Shown: one piece after another, positions 29,832 to 38,897 of the stretch
Layout of the letters: every line of letters starts with the position of its first letter
Numbering within the stretch: the stretch's first letter is position 1
DNA from: Acidobacteriota bacterium
GTDB lineage: Bacteria; Acidobacteriota; Terriglobia; Bryobacterales; Bryobacteraceae
Length of the DNA stretch: 64,000 nt
Assembly (NCBI GenBank): GCA_017304135.1
Contig: JAFLBB010000002.1
Span: forward strand, 55,587 to 119,586
Direction: 5' to 3'
The notes under the pieces: generated by a model
What the model saw: the letters and a program-made list of their open reading frames with translations, nothing else
What the model was told of the DNA's origin: nothing
Database searches by the model: none
Program-made: the position numbers and the translations under genes

Positions 29832-31082
29832 CTAAACCGGAATGCGGAAGAGCGAGGCGTCACCTTCCCAGCCATCCGGCAGCGCGAACAGGCGCGTCAT
29901 GTGGACGCACACCTCTCGCGTCACGCGATCTTCCCGCGCGTGGAAGTTCGACAGCGAGAGCAACTCGCTCTCTCCTGGCCGCAGCGTATCCACAGTCCGG
30001 ATAGAGCCGGGCCGCAGCCGGCCGGTCTTGCGGTCCACCTCACCGATCACGAACGGATACCGTGGCCGGTTGCCTTTGGGGTTGTCCGGCGTGATGTTGC
30101 CGAGCCAGAACAGCCTCCCCGAGGAATGTTTCAGCAATTGGGAACAGGCGCTGGGAGAGAAAAAGCGTCCCCCGTCCGCAAACGTCCATGGTTCCGGTTT
30201 GCTCCACGTCCGCCCCCCATCGTTCGATAAGCACAGCCACTTATAGCTGGGCAGTTGCGGCTTCTTGTCGTTCGAGCCGCGCAGCACCATCATCAGCCGG
30301 CCATCTTCGAGAAAGGCGATCGTCGGCTCCACCATGCCGCGTGTGGTCACCTCCGTGGTACCGGCGATGCGCTCCGACATCTCCCACTCCAGGCGCCCGC
30401 CACGCCACGTGCCCATCAATAGCACCGATTCGGTCCACGTGTAGCCGCCGCCGGGGTTATAGAGCGAGCCGTCCGGCGCGACCACGCTCACCTGCGCCGG
30501 CAGGAGTATCCGCCCGCCCGGCGCGGCGACGGGGATGCAGGTGTTGTCGCCGGTCATGATGCAGTTCTTCCCGGTCCATACCCCGGGCATGGCGTGCGTG
30601 GGTCCATACTCGGCGCCCTTGTGGATCACCTGCAACGGCTTGCCGAAGGTGCGGCCGCCATCCTGGGAGATGCGGTAGTAGACGTTCCATTGCCGCAGCC
30701 CTTCCAGGGGATCGTCGCTCGGCAGAGTCCCTTCGGTCCAGAAATCGAGGAACCAGCCGGTGTGCGGGTCAGCAAACCCTGCGCGTGGATGGCGGCGCAA
30801 CATCCCCTTGGCGGTGTTTTCCCCGGTGGCCCTGGATTCGGGAGCCGACCAGGTTCGGCCGTTGTCCGCCGAGCGCCTGTAGTACGCCGCGTCGACCGTG
30901 TCGGAGCGCGTCCAGCGCTGCTCGATGGACAGCATGTCACCGCCCTTGGGCCGCGTGTAGAAGGCATTGGCCATCACGGCGGTCCCCTTGCCGGGCGACT
31001 TCAGGAAGGTCTCACGCCGCACCCCGTCACGCGTTTGCGCCATCACCGCGGGCGCCGCCAGCACCGCTCTTCGCGTCATCAT
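29832..31082 (-). CDS. Exported sialidase-like protein with Asp-box repeats
   Basis: The 416-residue product has a short twin-arginine-like leader (TRRAVLAAPAVMAQ). Three Asp-box motifs are visible: SADNGRTWSAP, SQDGGRTFGKP and SNDGGRTWSKP. These mark the six-bladed propeller of exo-sialidases and related BNR proteins. Typical sialidase active-site arginines cannot be placed with certainty, so the protein may act on another sugar. TATAGT eight bases before the ATG is a good -10. It is divergent from the sulfatase gene, 70 bases away, suggesting that both serve the breakdown of sulfated glycans. Confidence 0.82.
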   Translation of the reverse strand: MMTRRAVLAAPAVMAQTRDGVRRETFLKSPGKGTAVMANAFYTRPKGGDMLSIEQRWTRSDTVDAAYYRRSADNGRTWSAPESRATGENTAKGMLRRHPRAGFADPHTGWFLDFWTEGTLPSDDPLEGLRQWNVYYRISQDGGRTFGKPLQVIHKGAEYGPTHAMPGVWTGKNCIMTGDNTCIPVAAPGGRILLPAQVSVVAPDGSLYNPGGGYTWTESVLLMGTWRGGRLEWEMSERIAGTTEVTTRGMVEPTIAFLEDGRLMMVLRGSNDKKPQLPSYKWLCLSNDGGRTWSKPEPWTFADGGRFFSPSACSQLLKHSSGRLFWLGNITPDNPKGNRPRYPFVIGEVDRKTGRLRPGSIRTVDTLRPGESELLSLSNFHAREDRVTREVCVHMTRLFALPDGWEGDASLFRIPV

Positions 31083-31090
31083 GACGCTCG

Positions 31091-31096
31091 ACTATA
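31091..31096 (-). promoter_or_regulatory. -10 element (TATAGT) of the sialidase-like gene
   Basis: On the minus strand TATAGT matches the -10 consensus at five of six positions and ends eight bases before the ATG at 31082. On the opposite strand the sulfatase gene has a weaker TAGCGT (31139-31144), also eight bases from its start. Both would give leaderless mRNAs. Confidence 0.5.
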
Positions 31097-31152
31097 CCGC
31101 ACCGTGCGAACGCAACGCCTCCGCGGCGCCCCGTGTGGTAGCGTGGCCCCAG

Positions 31153-32586
31153 ATGCAACGCCGTTCCTTCCTCGCCACCTCAGCAGCCGCCGCCGTCTCC
31201 TGCTCGTCGCGCAAGCGCGCACCCAACGTCGTCTTCATCCTCACCGACGACCAGCGCTGGGACTGCCTCTCCGCCGCAGGCCATCCCTTCCTCAAGACTC
31301 CCCACCTCGACCGCATCGCCGCCGAAGGCGTCCGCTTTGCCAACGCCTTCACCACCACCTCGCTTTGTTCGCCCAGCCGCGCAGGGTTCATGAGCGGCCA
31401 GTATGCCCACACGCACGGCGTCCTGAACAATTTCACTGAGTATCCGGCCTCGCTGGCCAGCTTCCCGGCGATTCTCCAGCGGGCCGGTTACGAGTCCGCC
31501 TACATCGGCAAGTGGCACATGGGCGAGGACAACGACGAGCGGCGGCCCGGCTTTGACTATTGGGTTTCCCACAAGGGACAAGGCAAGTACAACGACACGG
31601 AGTTCAACATCAACGGCAAGCGCGAAGTGGTGAAGGGTTACTACACGCACGTGGTTACCGATTTCGCCGTTGATTTCCTGAAGAAGCCCCGCAACAAGCC
31701 GTTTGTTTTATGTTTGGGGCAGAAGGCCCCGCACGGTGTGTGGATTCCCGAGCCGAAGTACGAGCACGCCTTTGATCACGTCGAGGTCCGCAAGCCACCG
31801 ACGGCGTATGAGACCGGCCCACTCACGCCCGCCTTCGTGAGCGAGCGCATCAAGACGTGGCACGGCATTGACGGCAATCTCTATGGGCTGAATGACTACG
31901 GCAAGTTCATCCGCGGCTACCACGCCACCATCCTGTCGGTGGACGACGCCGTTGGCCGCATCTACGACACGCTGCGCCAAACGGGCGAACTGGACAACAC
32001 GATCCTCGTCTTCGCCGGCGACAACGGCTTTCTTCTCGGCGAGCACTCTTCCATCGACAAGCGCACGATGTGGGAAGAGTCCATCCGCATTCCGCTGCTC
32101 GTCCGCTACCCCGAGGCCATCCGCACACCGCGCGTGGCTGGAGAGATGGCGCTCAACATCGACGTCGCCCCCAGCATCCTGGATCTGGCCGGCGCCGCGC
32201 CGCTGCCCGCCGCGCAGGGACGCTCGTTCCGTCCCATCCTCGAAGGGCGGGAGACCCCGTGGCGCACCTCCTGGCTCTACGAATATAACTTTGAAAGTGA
32301 GTTCCCCTATACTCCGAACGTCCGCGGAGTCCGGACCGACACCTGGAAGTACATCCACTACCCCAACGGCGACGGCTCGCCCGACACCTATCTCGCCGAA
32401 CTCTACAATCTGAAAGAGGATCCGCTGGAACGCCGCAATCTGATTCGGGACCCTGCCAGCCAGCCCAGGCTGAACGAACTCCGGGCCGAACTTGCCCGGC
32501 TGCGGAAAGAAAGCGGCGCGCTGGCTGACCAGATGCCGCAGCGGCCCACGCTCCGAATGGAGTTGCCCGACGCGCGCATCCGCTAG
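31153..32586 (+). CDS. Exported sulfatase (formylglycine type)
   Basis: The 477-residue enzyme belongs to the alkaline-phosphatase superfamily and hydrolyses sulfate esters, probably on polysaccharides. A twin-arginine-like leader (QRRSFLATSAAAAVSC) precedes VVFILTDDQRWD, which supplies two metal-binding Asp residues. CSPSRAG (C72) is the site of formylglycine formation. Further ligands lie in GKWHMG, KAPHGVW and FAGDNGFLLGEH. A formylglycine-generating enzyme would have to be encoded elsewhere. The longer upstream frame overlaps the sialidase gene and lacks a signal. No ribosome-binding site precedes the ATG at 31153. It converges on the kinase gene. Confidence 0.93.
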   Translation: MQRRSFLATSAAAAVSCSSRKRAPNVVFILTDDQRWDCLSAAGHPFLKTPHLDRIAAEGVRFANAFTTTSLCSPSRAGFMSGQYAHTHGVLNNFTEYPASLASFPAILQRAGYESAYIGKWHMGEDNDERRPGFDYWVSHKGQGKYNDTEFNINGKREVVKGYYTHVVTDFAVDFLKKPRNKPFVLCLGQKAPHGVWIPEPKYEHAFDHVEVRKPPTAYETGPLTPAFVSERIKTWHGIDGNLYGLNDYGKFIRGYHATILSVDDAVGRIYDTLRQTGELDNTILVFAGDNGFLLGEHSSIDKRTMWEESIRIPLLVRYPEAIRTPRVAGEMALNIDVAPSILDLAGAAPLPAAQGRSFRPILEGRETPWRTSWLYEYNFESEFPYTPNVRGVRTDTWKYIHYPNGDGSPDTYLAELYNLKEDPLERRNLIRDPASQPRLNELRAELARLRKESGALADQMPQRPTLRMELPDARIR

Positions 32587-32600
32587 CCCCGGCGCGCGCC

Positions 32601-34250
32601 TTATTGAACGGTGACCATGGCCCCGGAATTGACCGTCGCCTCTTCCGGAGCACACATCGCATGCACGCAGGGCGAGGGATGATGCACGCGCCACCATTCC
32701 TCGGCGTCGCCGGCCGTCCAGCGCTCGTCAAACCGCATCGCCGCCAGGCGCCGGGCAACCTCCCGCACCGACTGCGGCCGGTCAGCGGGTTTCTTCGCCA
32801 GGCACTCCATGACCAGCGCTTCCAACTCCGCCGGGATCTCCATCTCGGTCCGCTCACTGGGCGGCAACGGCGGCGTTTGCACGTGCGCCAGGGCCATGGC
32901 CATGGCGCTGGGCGCTTCAAACACGAGCTTACCGGTCAGCAGCCAGTACGCCACGCAGCCCAGCGCATAGATGTCCACGCGGGAATCCACGTCGTCGCTG
33001 GCCAGCGCCAGTTCGGGAGCCATGTACGCCGGTGTGCCCGTGGTGATGCCCTCCCGCGTCAACCGCGTATCGGCCCCGGAATCCTTCCATTTCGCCAGCC
33101 CGAAATCGAGCACCTTGACGAAGTCGTAGTTCAACCCCAGACGGCACAGAAAGATGTTCTTGGGCTTCACGTCGCGATGCGTCAGTCCGAGCGTGTGCGC
33201 CTCGGCCAGCGAGTCGCACATCTGCCGCCAGAGGTAGGCCACGCGGGCCGCCGGCAGCGGGCCGAACTGGGTCACCAGGGAATCCAGGTCGAGTCCGTCG
33301 AGCAGTTCCATGGCGTAGTAGAAGGTGCCCTCTTCATTCACGCCGTAGTCATAGAGCGTCACCGTATTCGGCGATTGGAGCCCGGCAATGGCCTGCGCCT
33401 CGCGCTCAAAGCGCTTTCGCGCCGGCTCGCCGCCGCCGTTGCCGGAGCCGAAGAGCATCTCCGGCCGGATGAGTTTGATCGCCGCCTGCCGCACCAGCAT
33501 GCGGTGACGTGCACGCCACACTTCGCCCATGCCGCCGCGGCCGATCACCTCGATCATCTCGTAGCTGCCCAGTTCGCGCGCCTTGCTCACCTGCGTGCCT
33601 AGGCTATAGATGACGCGGCTCATCGGCAGGGCAAACGCCGCCGTCAGGAATACAGCCACATAGAGCAGAAGCCACTGATCAGACGTAGGCGTGGGTATCC
33701 CGAACAGCTTGATGTTGATCCACAAACCGAGCGGACCCATGGCCGCCGTCAGCAACGCCGCCGTACCCGAACGGAAGCGGCATCTGGGCACCAGCAGCAC
33801 GACGAACACCATCCAGACGGCGATCCCCGAATGTCCGCGCACCACCTCGCCGGGCAGCAACGGATGACGCGACTCGGCCATTGAGATTACCAGCGCGCCG
33901 AGAATCTGAAACACCAGTCCAACGTCGAGCTTTACCTCACCGGGCAGCCTGCTGGTGAACGCGAACACCGACATGCCGAAGCCCAGCACGGCCCCCAGGA
34001 GCGACAGGATGCCATAGTAGAACTTCAGGTCGGGAGACAAGGACTGGCCAACGGGAGTCAGGCGGTGGATGATATACATCACCACGAAAAACGTGGCGTA
34101 CATGGCGCTGACCCACCCCAGCCGGACGACGGCCTTGTCCACAAAGTCGGCGGGCAGCCGGTAACCGCTCGTCGTACTGACGCCGCCTGAGGTGTCTGGA
34201 CTCTTGTCCGCACACGCAAATCGCCGGATAATCCCCTTTTCTTCGGCCAT
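32601..34250 (-). CDS. Ser/Thr protein kinase with N-terminal membrane helices
   Basis: This 549-residue protein has about six membrane helices in residues 44-212 and a Hanks-type kinase domain from about residue 230 to 510. The kinase is complete: G-loop GRGGMGEVW (237-245), the ATP lysine in AAIKL (K259), THRDVKPKN with catalytic D360, DFGLAK (382-387) and GTPAYMAPE. It ends in an extra 50 residues (EEWWRVHHPSPCVHAMC). The order, membrane part first and kinase last, is the reverse of PknB-type kinases. The ATG at 34250 follows GAAAGAAG. It lies 88 bases downstream of glpX. Its signal and targets are unknown. Confidence 0.92.
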   Translation of the reverse strand: MAEEKGIIRRFACADKSPDTSGGVSTTSGYRLPADFVDKAVVRLGWVSAMYATFFVVMYIIHRLTPVGQSLSPDLKFYYGILSLLGAVLGFGMSVFAFTSRLPGEVKLDVGLVFQILGALVISMAESRHPLLPGEVVRGHSGIAVWMVFVVLLVPRCRFRSGTAALLTAAMGPLGLWINIKLFGIPTPTSDQWLLLYVAVFLTAAFALPMSRVIYSLGTQVSKARELGSYEMIEVIGRGGMGEVWRARHRMLVRQAAIKLIRPEMLFGSGNGGGEPARKRFEREAQAIAGLQSPNTVTLYDYGVNEEGTFYYAMELLDGLDLDSLVTQFGPLPAARVAYLWRQMCDSLAEAHTLGLTHRDVKPKNIFLCRLGLNYDFVKVLDFGLAKWKDSGADTRLTREGITTGTPAYMAPELALASDDVDSRVDIYALGCVAYWLLTGKLVFEAPSAMAMALAHVQTPPLPPSERTEMEIPAELEALVMECLAKKPADRPQSVREVARRLAAMRFDERWTAGDAEEWWRVHHPSPCVHAMCAPEEATVNSGAMVTVQ

Positions 34251-34338
34251 GGCTTCTTTCTTTAGACTAACTCTCTTATTCGACGTGACGCGCGCGCGAT
34301 TGGATTCGTTCTGCTTTTCTGTATCCGAAAAATCGTGA

Positions 34339-35358
34339 TTAATACAACCGCACCCCGCGCGGTCCAGGCGGCTTCGAGAGGTGGACCGCATCCACGAACC
34401 GCACTGTGTTGGAATCTCTTGTCATGACTAGGGAATGCGTGCGGCATCCTTCACCGAAAAACCGGACGCCGTTGAGCAAGGCCCCCTGAGTGACGCCGCA
34501 GGCGGCGAATACCAGACGCCGCCCGGGGGCCAGCTCCCTCGCGCGGTAGATGCGGTGCGGGTCCTTGATTCCCATCTTCAACACGCGCGCTTCGAGTTCC
34601 GGCGTGTTCACCACCAGCCGCGCCACCATCTCGCCATGCAGGCAACGCAGCGCCGCCGCCGTGATCACACCCTCCGGGGCGCCCCCGATGCCCATCACGG
34701 CGTCGATTCCCGCGCCGCGGACGGCCGCCGCAATGCCCGCCGACAGGTCGCCGTCCTGCAGCAGCCGGATGCGCGCGCCCGCTTTGCGAATCTGCGCGAT
34801 CAAATCCATATGCCGCGGGCGCTCCAGCACGGCAATGGTCAGGTCGCTCACCTCTCGTTCGAGGCAGCCGGCCATCGACTTCAGGTTCTCCTCCGCCGTG
34901 GCGTCCAGGTCCAGCGCGCCGCGGCAGGCCGGGCCGGCGATGATCTTCTCCATGTAGCAGTCGGGCGCATGCAGCAGGCCCCCCGGCTCGCTCGCGGCCA
35001 GCACGGCGATGGCATTCGACGCCCCGGTCGAACAGAGGTTCGTCCCTTCGAGCGGATCGACGGCAATGTCGACGCTGGGGTAGCGCACACCCTCTGGCGG
35101 CGTCTTGCCCACGGGCTCGCCGATGTAGAGCATGGGCGCCTTGTCGCGCTCGCCTTCTCCAATGACTATCGTGCCGGCGATCGGCATACGCTCAAAGGCA
35201 CGGCGCATGGCCTGCACAGCCACCTGGTCAGAGGTGTCGGCCACCCCCTGCCCCATGGTCCGCGCCGCCGCGATCGCGGCCTCTTCCACCACACGGACGA
35301 AGTCCAACGCCAGGTCCTGTTCCAGGTCGGTGTCCATCTCGAAATTGGGGAGACTCAT
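34339..35358 (-). CDS. glpX: Class II fructose-1,6-bisphosphatase
   Basis: This cytoplasmic enzyme removes a phosphate from fructose 1,6-bisphosphate in gluconeogenesis. The 339-residue length and motifs match Glp[29 protein letters not shown] (metal-binding Asp/Glu), [27 protein letters not shown] and [22 protein letters not shown] -10-like hexamer is seven bases before the ATG and there is no ribosome-binding site, suggesting a leaderless message. The DeoC-like gene starts 54 bases upstream on the same strand, so some transcription may also read through from it. Confidence 0.95.
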   Translation of the reverse strand: MSLPNFEMDTDLEQDLALDFVRVVEEAAIAAARTMGQGVADTSDQVAVQAMRRAFERMPIAGTIVIGEGERDKAPMLYIGEPVGKTPPEGVRYPSVDIAVDPLEGTNLCSTGASNAIAVLAASEPGGLLHAPDCYMEKIIAGPACRGALDLDATAEENLKSMAGCLEREVSDLTIAVLERPRHMDLIAQIRKAGARIRLLQDGDLSAGIAAAVRGAGIDAVMGIGGAPEGVITAAALRCLHGEMVARLVVNTPELEARVLKMGIKDPHRIYRARELAPGRRLVFAACGVTQGALLNGVRFFGEGCRTHSLVMTRDSNTVRFVDAVHLSKPPGPRGVRLY

Positions 35359-35365
35359 GCCAGAA

Positions 35366-35371
35366 ATGATA
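35366..35371 (-). promoter_or_regulatory. -10 element (TATCAT) of glpX
   Basis: TATCAT on the minus strand matches the -10 consensus at five of six positions and ends seven bases before the glpX ATG. The -35 (TAGGTT at a 17-base spacing) is poor. Confidence 0.45.
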
Positions 35372-35412
35372 ATCCCGGCTTTCAGGAAAACCTAACCGCC
35401 GGCAGGAGATTC

Positions 35413-36162
35413 TCAAGCCCCGGTGGGGAGTGGCGGCGGCTGGGCGGCCGCCTCCAACTGCTTGCCGAACTCCTCCAGGACGGTCTCCGGCCTGCGCAAC
35501 ACGACGCGCCGCACGCCGTTTGCCACCAGGCCGAGCACCGCCCCGGCCGTTTCGGCCACACCGGCGGCTTTCACTTCGAACAGCCCAAAACGGCGGTCGA
35601 GCGCCAGTTGCAGTTCGGCGTCGAAATTCTCCTGCCGCACGCGTCCCGTGGAGTTCACCACGTAGTCCACCCCCGTACGCCGCGCCAGCTTACAGGCAAT
35701 GATGCGCAGCTCAAGGTTGAGCACGGGGAATTCGAACACCGCCTTCAGTTTGGCTTCGTTCTCCCGGCATACAGTGGCCAACTGCTGCAGTTCGCTTTCC
35801 ACGCGCACGAATTGCCGCGAGTACATCATGCCCAGGTTCACCACCACATCGAGCTCCCGTGCGCCCCGCCGCAAGGCGTCGCGCGCCTCGTAGAGCTTCA
35901 CTGAGGTGGTCGCGCTGCCGTCCGGATAGCTCACCGCCGCGGCCACTTTGACGCGGCTGTGCGAAAGGCCGCGCACGGCCACATCCACGTCGCAGGGGCG
36001 CACACAGACGGCCGCCAGGGCGAACTCGCGCGCCACGGCCAGCCCGGCATGGATCTGTTCCTCGCTTAACACGGGAGCCAGAAGAGGCAGCTCGACATAG
36101 GCCGCCAGCGCGTCTACCGTGCCGATAACGGGGGCAGCGTTCTCGATCCTGTTCTCATCCAT
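35413..36162 (-). CDS. DeoC-like protein lacking the Schiff-base lysine
   Basis: The 249-residue protein aligns with deoxyribose-phosphate aldolase along its length: PVLSEEQI, VCVRPCDVD, VAAAVSYPDGS, ELDVVVNLGM (conserved D105), LKAVFEFPVLNLE and EVKAAGVAE (K198). In active DeoC the segment AGADFVKTSTGF carries the lysine that forms the Schiff base with substrate. Here it reads TGVDYVVNSTGR, so that lysine is a valine (V169, codon GTG) and the next Thr is Asn. The phosphate-site ending is also changed (GVRRVV instead of a GASRIG type). It is therefore probably not a working aldolase. The CBM9-like gene upstream overlaps its start by 49 bases. Confidence 0.8.
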   Translation of the reverse strand: MDENRIENAAPVIGTVDALAAYVELPLLAPVLSEEQIHAGLAVAREFALAAVCVRPCDVDVAVRGLSHSRVKVAAAVSYPDGSATTSVKLYEARDALRRGARELDVVVNLGMMYSRQFVRVESELQQLATVCRENEAKLKAVFEFPVLNLELRIIACKLARRTGVDYVVNSTGRVRQENFDAELQLALDRRFGLFEVKAAGVAETAGAVLGLVANGVRRVVLRRPETVLEEFGKQLEAAAQPPPLPTGA

Positions 36163-37013
36163 AGTGTTCCGAAGTGGCGCAACTGCGTGCGCACGCCTTT
36201 CGCACCGGCCCACCAGTCCTCATGATGGAAGTGGCCGAAGTTGCCCTTGCCCCGCTCCTGCTGGTCGAGGTCACCGAGCGCGATGTTGAGGCCCATCGCC
36301 CGGTCGCCCATCGCCGTCGAATAGAACTTCCCTGGCTCCACCTCCAGGCACGGATCGAAGTTCACCGCCCACTCGATCACATAGCGGCGCGGCTTCGATT
36401 TCCCATCGGCGATGCGGGCCACCGCTTCCATCGCCCGCGTCTCGATCCACTTCTGGTAGGTGTTCCAGGCGGCCTCTGAGCGCCGCGGTTCGCCTTCCAG
36501 AATGCCGCCTTTGCCAACGCCACCGAGCCGCGACTTGGTCAGATTGGCCACCATCTGCCACGACGACCCATCGCCTTTTGCGCCCTCGTTGGCGGTCCAC
36601 TTGTTGGCCGGGTCCATCAGGATCTCCATCTCATCGCCGAACCAGGGAAACCCCTCGCGCGTCAGTTCGTGCGCCTTGGGGTTCTCCTGTGGCAGCCAGC
36701 GCTCGGTATCGATGCCATACAAGACGTCGTCGCGGATCTCAAAGGCGAAGTAGAGGCGCCTGCCGTCGTGCTTCACCCAGCCGCGCAAGCTGAGGTCGTT
36801 GTCGTCATAGGTCGGCGAGAACTGGGGGATCCACTCCGAGACGCCGGTGAATGTGGTGGCGTCGTCCCACTCGCCTTTCGACAGCACCCCATCGATCTTC
36901 GGCGTCGAGCCCGGAAACGCGTTCAGCGTCTTGGGAAATTCACCCGCGAGCAACGCCACGCAGCCCGCCGCGCCCAGCGCCGCAGCCAATGCACCCCATG
37001 CACGCACGCTCAT
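36114..37013 (-). CDS. Exported CBM9-like (carbohydrate-binding family 9) protein
   Basis: The 299-residue protein has a signal peptide (WGALAAALGAAGCVALLAG) with a Cys that could make it a lipoprotein. The body begins with the CBM9-like pattern PKIDGVLSKGEWDDATTF, then DNDLSLRGWVKHDGRRLYFAFEIRDD and GDEMEILMDPANKW, and ends YVIEWAVNFD with MGLNIALGDLDQ. This beta-sandwich is found on xylanases and as stand-alone exported proteins that bind sugars or bring together envelope proteins. AAGGTGG precedes the ATG at 37013. It overlaps the DeoC-like gene by 49 bases and follows cpoB by 24 bases, so it sits inside the Tol-Pal transcription unit. Confidence 0.75.
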   Translation of the reverse strand: MSVRAWGALAAALGAAGCVALLAGEFPKTLNAFPGSTPKIDGVLSKGEWDDATTFTGVSEWIPQFSPTYDDNDLSLRGWVKHDGRRLYFAFEIRDDVLYGIDTERWLPQENPKAHELTREGFPWFGDEMEILMDPANKWTANEGAKGDGSSWQMVANLTKSRLGGVGKGGILEGEPRRSEAAWNTYQKWIETRAMEAVARIADGKSKPRRYVIEWAVNFDPCLEVEPGKFYSTAMGDRAMGLNIALGDLDQQERGKGNFGHFHHEDWWAGAKGVRTQLRHFGTLWMRTGSRTLPPLSAR

Positions 37014-37037
37014 CCGGCCCACCTTTCGGAAGCTCCG

Positions 37038-37943
37038 TTACCTCTTCTTGCGCGACGGGGCTGGGGGTGTCGCGCTGAGCCCCATGTTCTTCAATTCAGC
37101 CCGCGCCTTGTCGGCCGGCTCCGTGCGCGGATACTTCTGGATCAGCGTCCGGTATTCGGTGGCCGCATCCGTGCGCCGCCCCAATTGCATCAGCGACCGC
37201 CCCTTCATGAACAGCGCGTCGGCATTCTTGTTGGCGTTCTCCGGGTACTTCTCCAATTGCAGATTGAAAGCCTCGATCGCCTTCTCGTAACTCCCCTGCG
37301 AGTAGTGAATGTCGCCGATGTGGAATTGCGCATTCGGAGCCAGGTCCGTGTTGTCATACCACTTGAGGAAGTCCTGAAACTGCGCCAGGGCGAGGTCATA
37401 CTTGCTGGTCGACTTGTCCTGCAGCGCCGCGCGGTAGAGCGAATCGGCGGTCACGCCCGGAGGAGGCGTGGACGATCCGGAACCCGCGCCACTCGAGCTC
37501 GCATCCGGCGGCGGAGGGGGCGGCGCCTGCAGCGTCTGCACCGTCTGCGTCACGTCGGCCAACTGCGTACTCATCTTGGACATCTTGGCGTTCATCTCGT
37601 TGATCGTTTCGCGCACAAAGCGGAACTCGTCGGCGAGCGCATCCACCTTGGAACCGAGCCCGGCCACCGGCGCGGCGACGCTTTTTTCCTGTCCCTTCAT
37701 GCGGTCGTCCAACTGCCGCTCCAGCAAGGCCACGGCCGTGTTGGCCTTGTTGGCCGTGTCGAGCGTTTGCTGCACGAGCACGGTCAGCGCAGCCATCTTT
37801 TCATCCACCGTGCGCTGCAGCGAGCGGACCTGGTCCTGCATGAGCAACACGTCGCGCTGCATCTCCTGCACCTCCTTCTTCTGGGCGAAGGTAAGCGCCG
37901 GCAAGAGCGTGGCCGCAAACAGAATCCGGGTCAGACGCATCAT
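37038..37943 (-). CDS. cpoB: Tol-Pal system protein YbgF/CpoB
   Basis: CpoB is a periplasmic protein that links Tol-Pal with peptidoglycan synthesis during division. The 301-residue product has a signal peptide (RLTRILFAATLLPALTFA), a long coiled coil (residues 25-140, with VLLMQDQVRSLQRTVDEKM), a Pro/Ser/Gly-rich linker and a C-terminal TPR domain (LYRAALQDKSTSKYDLALA, AQFHIGDIHYSQGSYEKAI, ALFMKGRSLMQLGRRTDAA). This is the usual YbgF order. GGAG precedes the ATG at 37943; a second ATG follows directly. Its place just after pal matches the family's usual location. Confidence is high from order and context. Confidence 0.9.
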   Translation of the reverse strand: MMRLTRILFAATLLPALTFAQKKEVQEMQRDVLLMQDQVRSLQRTVDEKMAALTVLVQQTLDTANKANTAVALLERQLDDRMKGQEKSVAAPVAGLGSKVDALADEFRFVRETINEMNAKMSKMSTQLADVTQTVQTLQAPPPPPPDASSSGAGSGSSTPPPGVTADSLYRAALQDKSTSKYDLALAQFQDFLKWYDNTDLAPNAQFHIGDIHYSQGSYEKAIEAFNLQLEKYPENANKNADALFMKGRSLMQLGRRTDAATEYRTLIQKYPRTEPADKARAELKNMGLSATPPAPSRKKR

Positions 37944-38027
37944 CAATCTCCTAAAACAAAAATACGGCATAGCGTGCCCTCTTTGCTGAGGGCGCGCCAT
38001 GCCGCATTGGTTCTTACCGCCGATTGG

Positions 38028-38813
38028 CTACTGCCCCGCCGAGAAATGCACGCGGCGGTTCTTCTGCCAGCAGTCCTCATTGGCGTCGGTGCACTGCGGC
38101 TTTTCCTTGCCGAAGCTGATCGTCCGCAGCCGGTCGCCGGAGACGCCCAACTGGGTCAGGAACTCCTTGGCCGAGGTCGAGCGGCGATCGCCGAGGCCGA
38201 GGTTGTACTCCGCCGAGCCGCGTTCGTCGCAATGGCCTTCGACGCTGATGGTGGCGCTCGGGAAGTCGGCCAGAATGCGCTTCAGGGCATCGGAGTTGCG
38301 GCTCAACACCGAGCGCGCATCCTCGCGCACATCGTACTTGTCGTAGTCGAAGTAGATGTCGCCCACTTCGTTACGCAACCGGTCATCGAGCGAGGCCGTC
38401 GGCGGTTTCACAACCGGAGGGGGCGGCGGCGGCGGCGGTTCGCTCACCGTCACACGGGCTGTCGACGTCACCGAACCACCGGCGCTGCGCGCCGTCAACG
38501 TATAGGTGGTCGAGCTGGAGGGCGAAACCGAGCGCGTGCCACTGGCCGAGACAACGCCAATGCCGTTATCGATGGAAACCGAATCGGCGCCGGACACGTT
38601 CCAACGAAGTGTCGAGCTTTGGCCGCGCTGAATCGAGCTGGGCTCGGCCGAGAACGTCCCCACGACAGGCTTCGCCGGAGGCGCCGGCTGGCTGGTGGGC
38701 GGCGGAGGAGGCGGCGGTGGCGGCGCCGGCGGCACCTTTTTCTTACAGCCCGCCGCAAACGCAACCAGCAAGCACGCCAGGATCAACCATGTGAGCTTCT
38801 TCGTCCGTAACAT
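38028..38813 (-). CDS. pal: Peptidoglycan-associated lipoprotein Pal with an extra Ig-like domain
   Basis: Pal anchors the outer membrane to peptidoglycan and is the partner of TolB. The 261-residue product has a lipoprotein signal ending in VAFAAGC (C23), then two Pro-rich linkers flanking an Ig-like domain (residues 52-125: FSAEPSSIQRGQSSTLRWNV, STTYTLTARSAGGS). The OmpA-type domain follows (residues 150-261: IYFDYDKYDVREDARSVL, ISVEGHCDERGSAEYNLGLGDRR), with the peptidoglycan-binding Asp and Arg present. Standard Pal lacks the Ig-like domain. GGGAGGG lies upstream of the ATG at 38813. The gap from tolB contains three inverted repeats. Confidence 0.93.
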   Translation of the reverse strand: MLRTKKLTWLILACLLVAFAAGCKKKVPPAPPPPPPPPPTSQPAPPAKPVVGTFSAEPSSIQRGQSSTLRWNVSGADSVSIDNGIGVVSASGTRSVSPSSSTTYTLTARSAGGSVTSTARVTVSEPPPPPPPPVVKPPTASLDDRLRNEVGDIYFDYDKYDVREDARSVLSRNSDALKRILADFPSATISVEGHCDERGSAEYNLGLGDRRSTSAKEFLTQLGVSGDRLRTISFGKEKPQCTDANEDCWQKNRRVHFSAGQ

Positions 38814-38829
38814 TATGAGCAATCCCTCC

Positions 38830-38897
38830 CGGAATCGAGTTCCGAATTCTTCTCTTCATCTGTAGCGCTACATCGGCCGGGCGCAACCACCGCCCGG
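38830..38897 (-). repeat. Three inverted repeats in the tolB-pal gap
   Basis: Within 108 bases between tolB and pal lie CGGAA/TTCCG (38830-38844), the perfect 12-base palindrome TGTAGCGCTACA (38861-38872), and CCGGGCG/CGCCCGG with a seven-base loop (38877-38897). None is followed by a T-run in the transcribed direction. They may slow or divide transcription, or protect the pal message. Confidence 0.5.

Noticed and set aside
34435..35904. 489-residue open frame antisense to glpX and the DeoC-like gene
   Set aside because: Covers parts of two conserved genes, crosses their gap and has low-complexity His/Arg content.
36669..38810. 713-residue open frame antisense to CBM9, cpoB and pal
   Set aside because: Arg/His/Val-rich composition without motifs, spanning three well-supported minus-strand genes.
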